Below, one piece after another: positions 5,851-7,282 of a stretch of DNA of 7,282 nt (positions within the stretch are counted from its first letter, which is position 1; each line of letters starts with the position of its first letter). Origin of the DNA: Cytophagales bacterium (GTDB lineage: Bacteria > Bacteroidota > Bacteroidia > Cytophagales > Cyclobacteriaceae); contig DPLR01000157.1 of the NCBI GenBank assembly GCA_003541895.1, positions 1 through 7,282 on the forward strand, in the 5' to 3' direction. Both the position numbers and the translations under genes were made by a program. The notes below the pieces were generated by a model. It did not search any database, was not told the DNA's origin, and saw only the letters and a list, made by a program, of their open reading frames with translations.

Positions 5851-5873
5851 CGATTGCCACATTCAAAATTATT
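5841..5873. repeat. 10-bp perfect inverted repeat with 13-bp spacer in the divergent promoter region
   Basis: The left arm AATAATTTTG (5841-5850) and right arm CAAAATTATT (5864-5873) are exact reverse complements around a 13-bp spacer. Each arm contains a TAATTTTG box, one on each strand, facing inward. The repeat may be an operator, or just the result of two identical -7 boxes facing each other. It lacks a GC-rich stem and is not followed by a T-run that would make it a good terminator. Confidence 0.6.
5864..5871 (-). promoter_or_regulatory. Candidate -7 box (TAATTTTG) for the exported protein-ydhF-CPBP cluster
   Basis: Read on the minus strand this is a perfect TAnnTTTG match. It would give a start near 5856-5859 and a leader of about 70 nt. 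The nearest minus-strand TTTG upstream (5902-5899) is 27 bases away, too far for a normal -33 element, so support is partial. A second, imperfect box TATCTTCG (5818-5811, minus strand) is an alternative closer to the gene. Confidence 0.4.
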
Positions 5874-5901
5874 ATCGGTGAATTATACCTAATTTTACCA
5901 A

Positions 5902-6372
5902 ATGGTAGAATGGGTAATTGTTTTGTCGCTGATTGTTTTCGGGCTGGCATTGATTGTAGCCGAAATCATTTTTGTGCCAGGCACAACACTGGTAGGGGTG
6001 GTAGGTTTTGCATTTTTAATTTTAGGTGTTGGATTGAGCTTCAGGTATTTTGGTGGAACGATCGGTTGGATTACCGTTGGAGCTACAGCAATTTCTTCCG
6101 GCATAATATTGTACTATTCTTTTTCAGCCAATGTGTGGGGAAAATTTTCGTTGAAGACTTCCAGCCATAGCAAAGTGAATGAAGGCGAACTTGATCAATT
6201 GAGTGTTGGGGCTGAAGGCCAAACTACATCCACGCTTCGCCCCGTGGGCAAAGCAGAAATCAATGACAAAACTTATGAAGTAAAGACTTCGGGTGAATAC
6301 GTGGAAACCGGCAAGCGCATTCGCGTGATTAAAATTTTATTGAATCAAATTTTTGTAGAACAAATAAACTAA
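5902..6372 (+). CDS. nfeD: NfeD-family membrane protein (short NfeD1b type)
   Basis: A 156-residue inner-membrane protein. Three hydrophobic segments (about 3-24, 29-46 and 51-74) are followed by a short polar linker rich in Ser/Lys and then the NfeD C-terminal OB-fold domain (about 102-155). Recognisable features are [16 protein letters not shown] between the first two segments and, in the soluble domain, [20 protein letters not shown], then [19 protein letters not shown]. It lacks the N-terminal ClpP-like protease part of long NfeD proteins, so it is the short form that normally accompanies flotillin-like proteins. The ATG is at 5902; the stop is 4 bp before floA. The short form is thought to assist or regulate its flotillin partner in membrane microdomains. 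That partnership is inferred here from adjacency. Confidence 0.93.
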   Translation: MVEWVIVLSLIVFGLALIVAEIIFVPGTTLVGVVGFAFLILGVGLSFRYFGGTIGWITVGATAISSGIILYYSFSANVWGKFSLKTSSHSKVNEGELDQLSVGAEGQTTSTLRPVGKAEINDKTYEVKTSGEYVETGKRIRVIKILLNQIFVEQIN

Positions 6373-6376
6373 AACT

Positions 6377-7282
6377 ATGCAAGAGATCGGCTTTATTTTC
6401 ATCGTGTTCATTGCCATCATTGGCTTTTTCATGTTCATGTATTTCGTACCAGTGGGCCTGTGGATCACAGCCATCTTTGCCGGAGTAAAAGTTACAATTG
6501 GCGAACTGATTGGTATGCGTATTCGTAAGGTGCCACCGAGTGTAATTGTAAACTCACTCATCACGGCAACGAAAGCTGGCTTGCAAGTAACTACGCGTGA
6601 ACTTGAAACGCATTATCTCGCAGGTGGAAATGTGCCGAATGTAATTCGCGCCTTGATCTCGGCCGATAAAGCAAATATCAATTTAAGTTTCAAACAAGCT
6701 ACCGCAATTGATCTTGCTGGTCGCGATTGTTTTGAGGCAGTGCAAATTTCGGTAAATCCGAAAGTGATTAACACACCTAAAGTGGCTGCCGTTGCAGCGG
6801 ATGGAATTCAGTTGATTGCCATTGCGCGTGTTACTGTGCGCGCCAGTATTCAGCAACTGGTGGGCGGTGCGGGCGAAGAAACAATTTTAGCTCGCGTTGG
6901 CGAAGGTATTGTTACTTCGATCGGTTCAGCAAAATCGCACAAAGAAGTGTTGGAGAATCCGGATAAAATTTCAAAACTGGTTTTGTCGCGCGGATTGGAT
7001 GCGGGCACAGCGTTTGAAATCCTTTCCATTGATATTGCCGATGTGGATGTAGGTGCAAACATTGGAGCCAAACTACAAACCGATCAGGCTGCAGCCGATT
7101 TGAAAGTGGCTGAAGCGAAAGCCGAAGAGCGCAGAGCGATGGCCGTAGCTGTTGAACAAGAAATGAAGGCGAAAGCACAAGAAGCTCGTGCCAAAGTAAT
7201 CGAGGCTGAAGCCGAAATTCCCAAGTCAATTGCGCAAGCATTTGTGAATGGGAATTTGGGCGTGATGGATTATTACAAAATG
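6377..7282 (+). CDS. floA: Flotillin-like protein FloA, C-terminus cut by window end
   Basis: The frame opens with ATG at 6377 and stays open to the last base, giving 302 residues; FloA proteins are about 330, so roughly 25-30 residues are missing. Residues about 4-22 and 24-38 form an N-terminal membrane hairpin ([19 protein letters not shown], then [14 protein letters not shown]). This is followed by [24 protein letters not shown] (46-69) and the SPFH/band-7 core to about residue 225, including [12 protein letters not shown] (79-90) and [12 protein letters not shown] (174-185). An Ala/Glu/Lys-rich helical region (about 237-285) holds the flotillin EA repeats such as [12 protein letters not shown]. 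The end [11 protein letters not shown] is characteristic of FloA. These proteins oligomerise at the inner membrane and organise functional microdomains. The gene is 4 bp after nfeD and surely in the same operon. No in-frame interruption was seen. Confidence 0.96.
   Translation, partial: MQEIGFIFIVFIAIIGFFMFMYFVPVGLWITAIFAGVKVTIGELIGMRIRKVPPSVIVNSLITATKAGLQVTTRELETHYLAGGNVPNVIRALISADKANINLSFKQATAIDLAGRDCFEAVQISVNPKVINTPKVAAVAADGIQLIAIARVTVRASIQQLVGGAGEETILARVGEGIVTSIGSAKSHKEVLENPDKISKLVLSRGLDAGTAFEILSIDIADVDVGANIGAKLQTDQAAADLKVAEAKAEERRAMAVAVEQEMKAKAQEARAKVIEAEAEIPKSIAQAFVNGNLGVMDYYKM

Noticed and set aside
5896..5907. Short palindrome TACCA-aa-TGGTA spanning the nfeD start codon.
   Set aside because: Arms of 5 bp with a 2-bp loop are too short for a stable hairpin and easily arise by chance.
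5805..6170. A 121-codon plus-strand frame overlapping the divergent spacer and nfeD.
   Set aside because: It runs out of frame through the first two thirds of nfeD, and its Cys/Phe/Arg-rich translation resembles no protein; nfeD is clearly the real gene.
6850..7241. Two overlapping minus-strand frames (7071-6850 and 7241-6912).
   Set aside because: Both are antisense to floA; the Leu/Arg-rich translations come from the Ala/Glu/Lys-rich EA-repeat coding region.

Overview
The window looks like ordinary chromosomal DNA from a Bacteroidota bacterium, probably of the Cytophagales type. This is inferred from the family variants present (a YpdA-type reductase, a fused PGI/PMI, the 134-residue protein after lipB, NfeD-FloA), from candidate promoters of the Bacteroidota TAnnTTTG type, and from weak Shine-Dalgarno signals. 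No phage, transposon, CRISPR or RNA gene was seen. Genes are packed tightly: the longest gap is 116 bp and no gap exceeds 300 bp.

Layout. At the left edge is the C-terminal end of a rightward ypdA-like gene (1-354). It converges, with one base between stops, on a leftward cluster at 2514-356: bifunctional phosphoglucose/phosphomannose isomerase, then lipB (octanoyltransferase), then a conserved protein of unknown function. Divergent from that cluster is a rightward cluster at 2569-3865: yraN, a DUF1801/YdeI-like protein, and a small Rieske ferredoxin whose start codon directly follows the previous stop. This converges, with two bases between stops, on a second leftward cluster at 5785-3868: a small exported Cys/His-rich protein, a YdhF-like aldo/keto reductase, and a CPBP-family membrane protein. 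Across a 116-bp divergent spacer lies a rightward nfeD-floA pair, with floA cut by the window end.

How they fit together. nfeD and floA are a recognised functional pair (membrane-microdomain flotillin plus its NfeD partner). The other clusters look like housekeeping genes grouped without an obvious shared pathway: central sugar-phosphate metabolism, lipoylation, thiol redox, and small redox or stress proteins. I found no convincing new multi-gene system. The points most worth a second look are the small exported protein with two Cys/His modules, the pair of facing promoter-like boxes that form an inverted repeat between it and nfeD, the GTT-rich tract inside lipB, and the altered active-site motif of the CPBP protein. 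Three genes (yraN, ydhF-like, CPBP) appear to use GTG starts.
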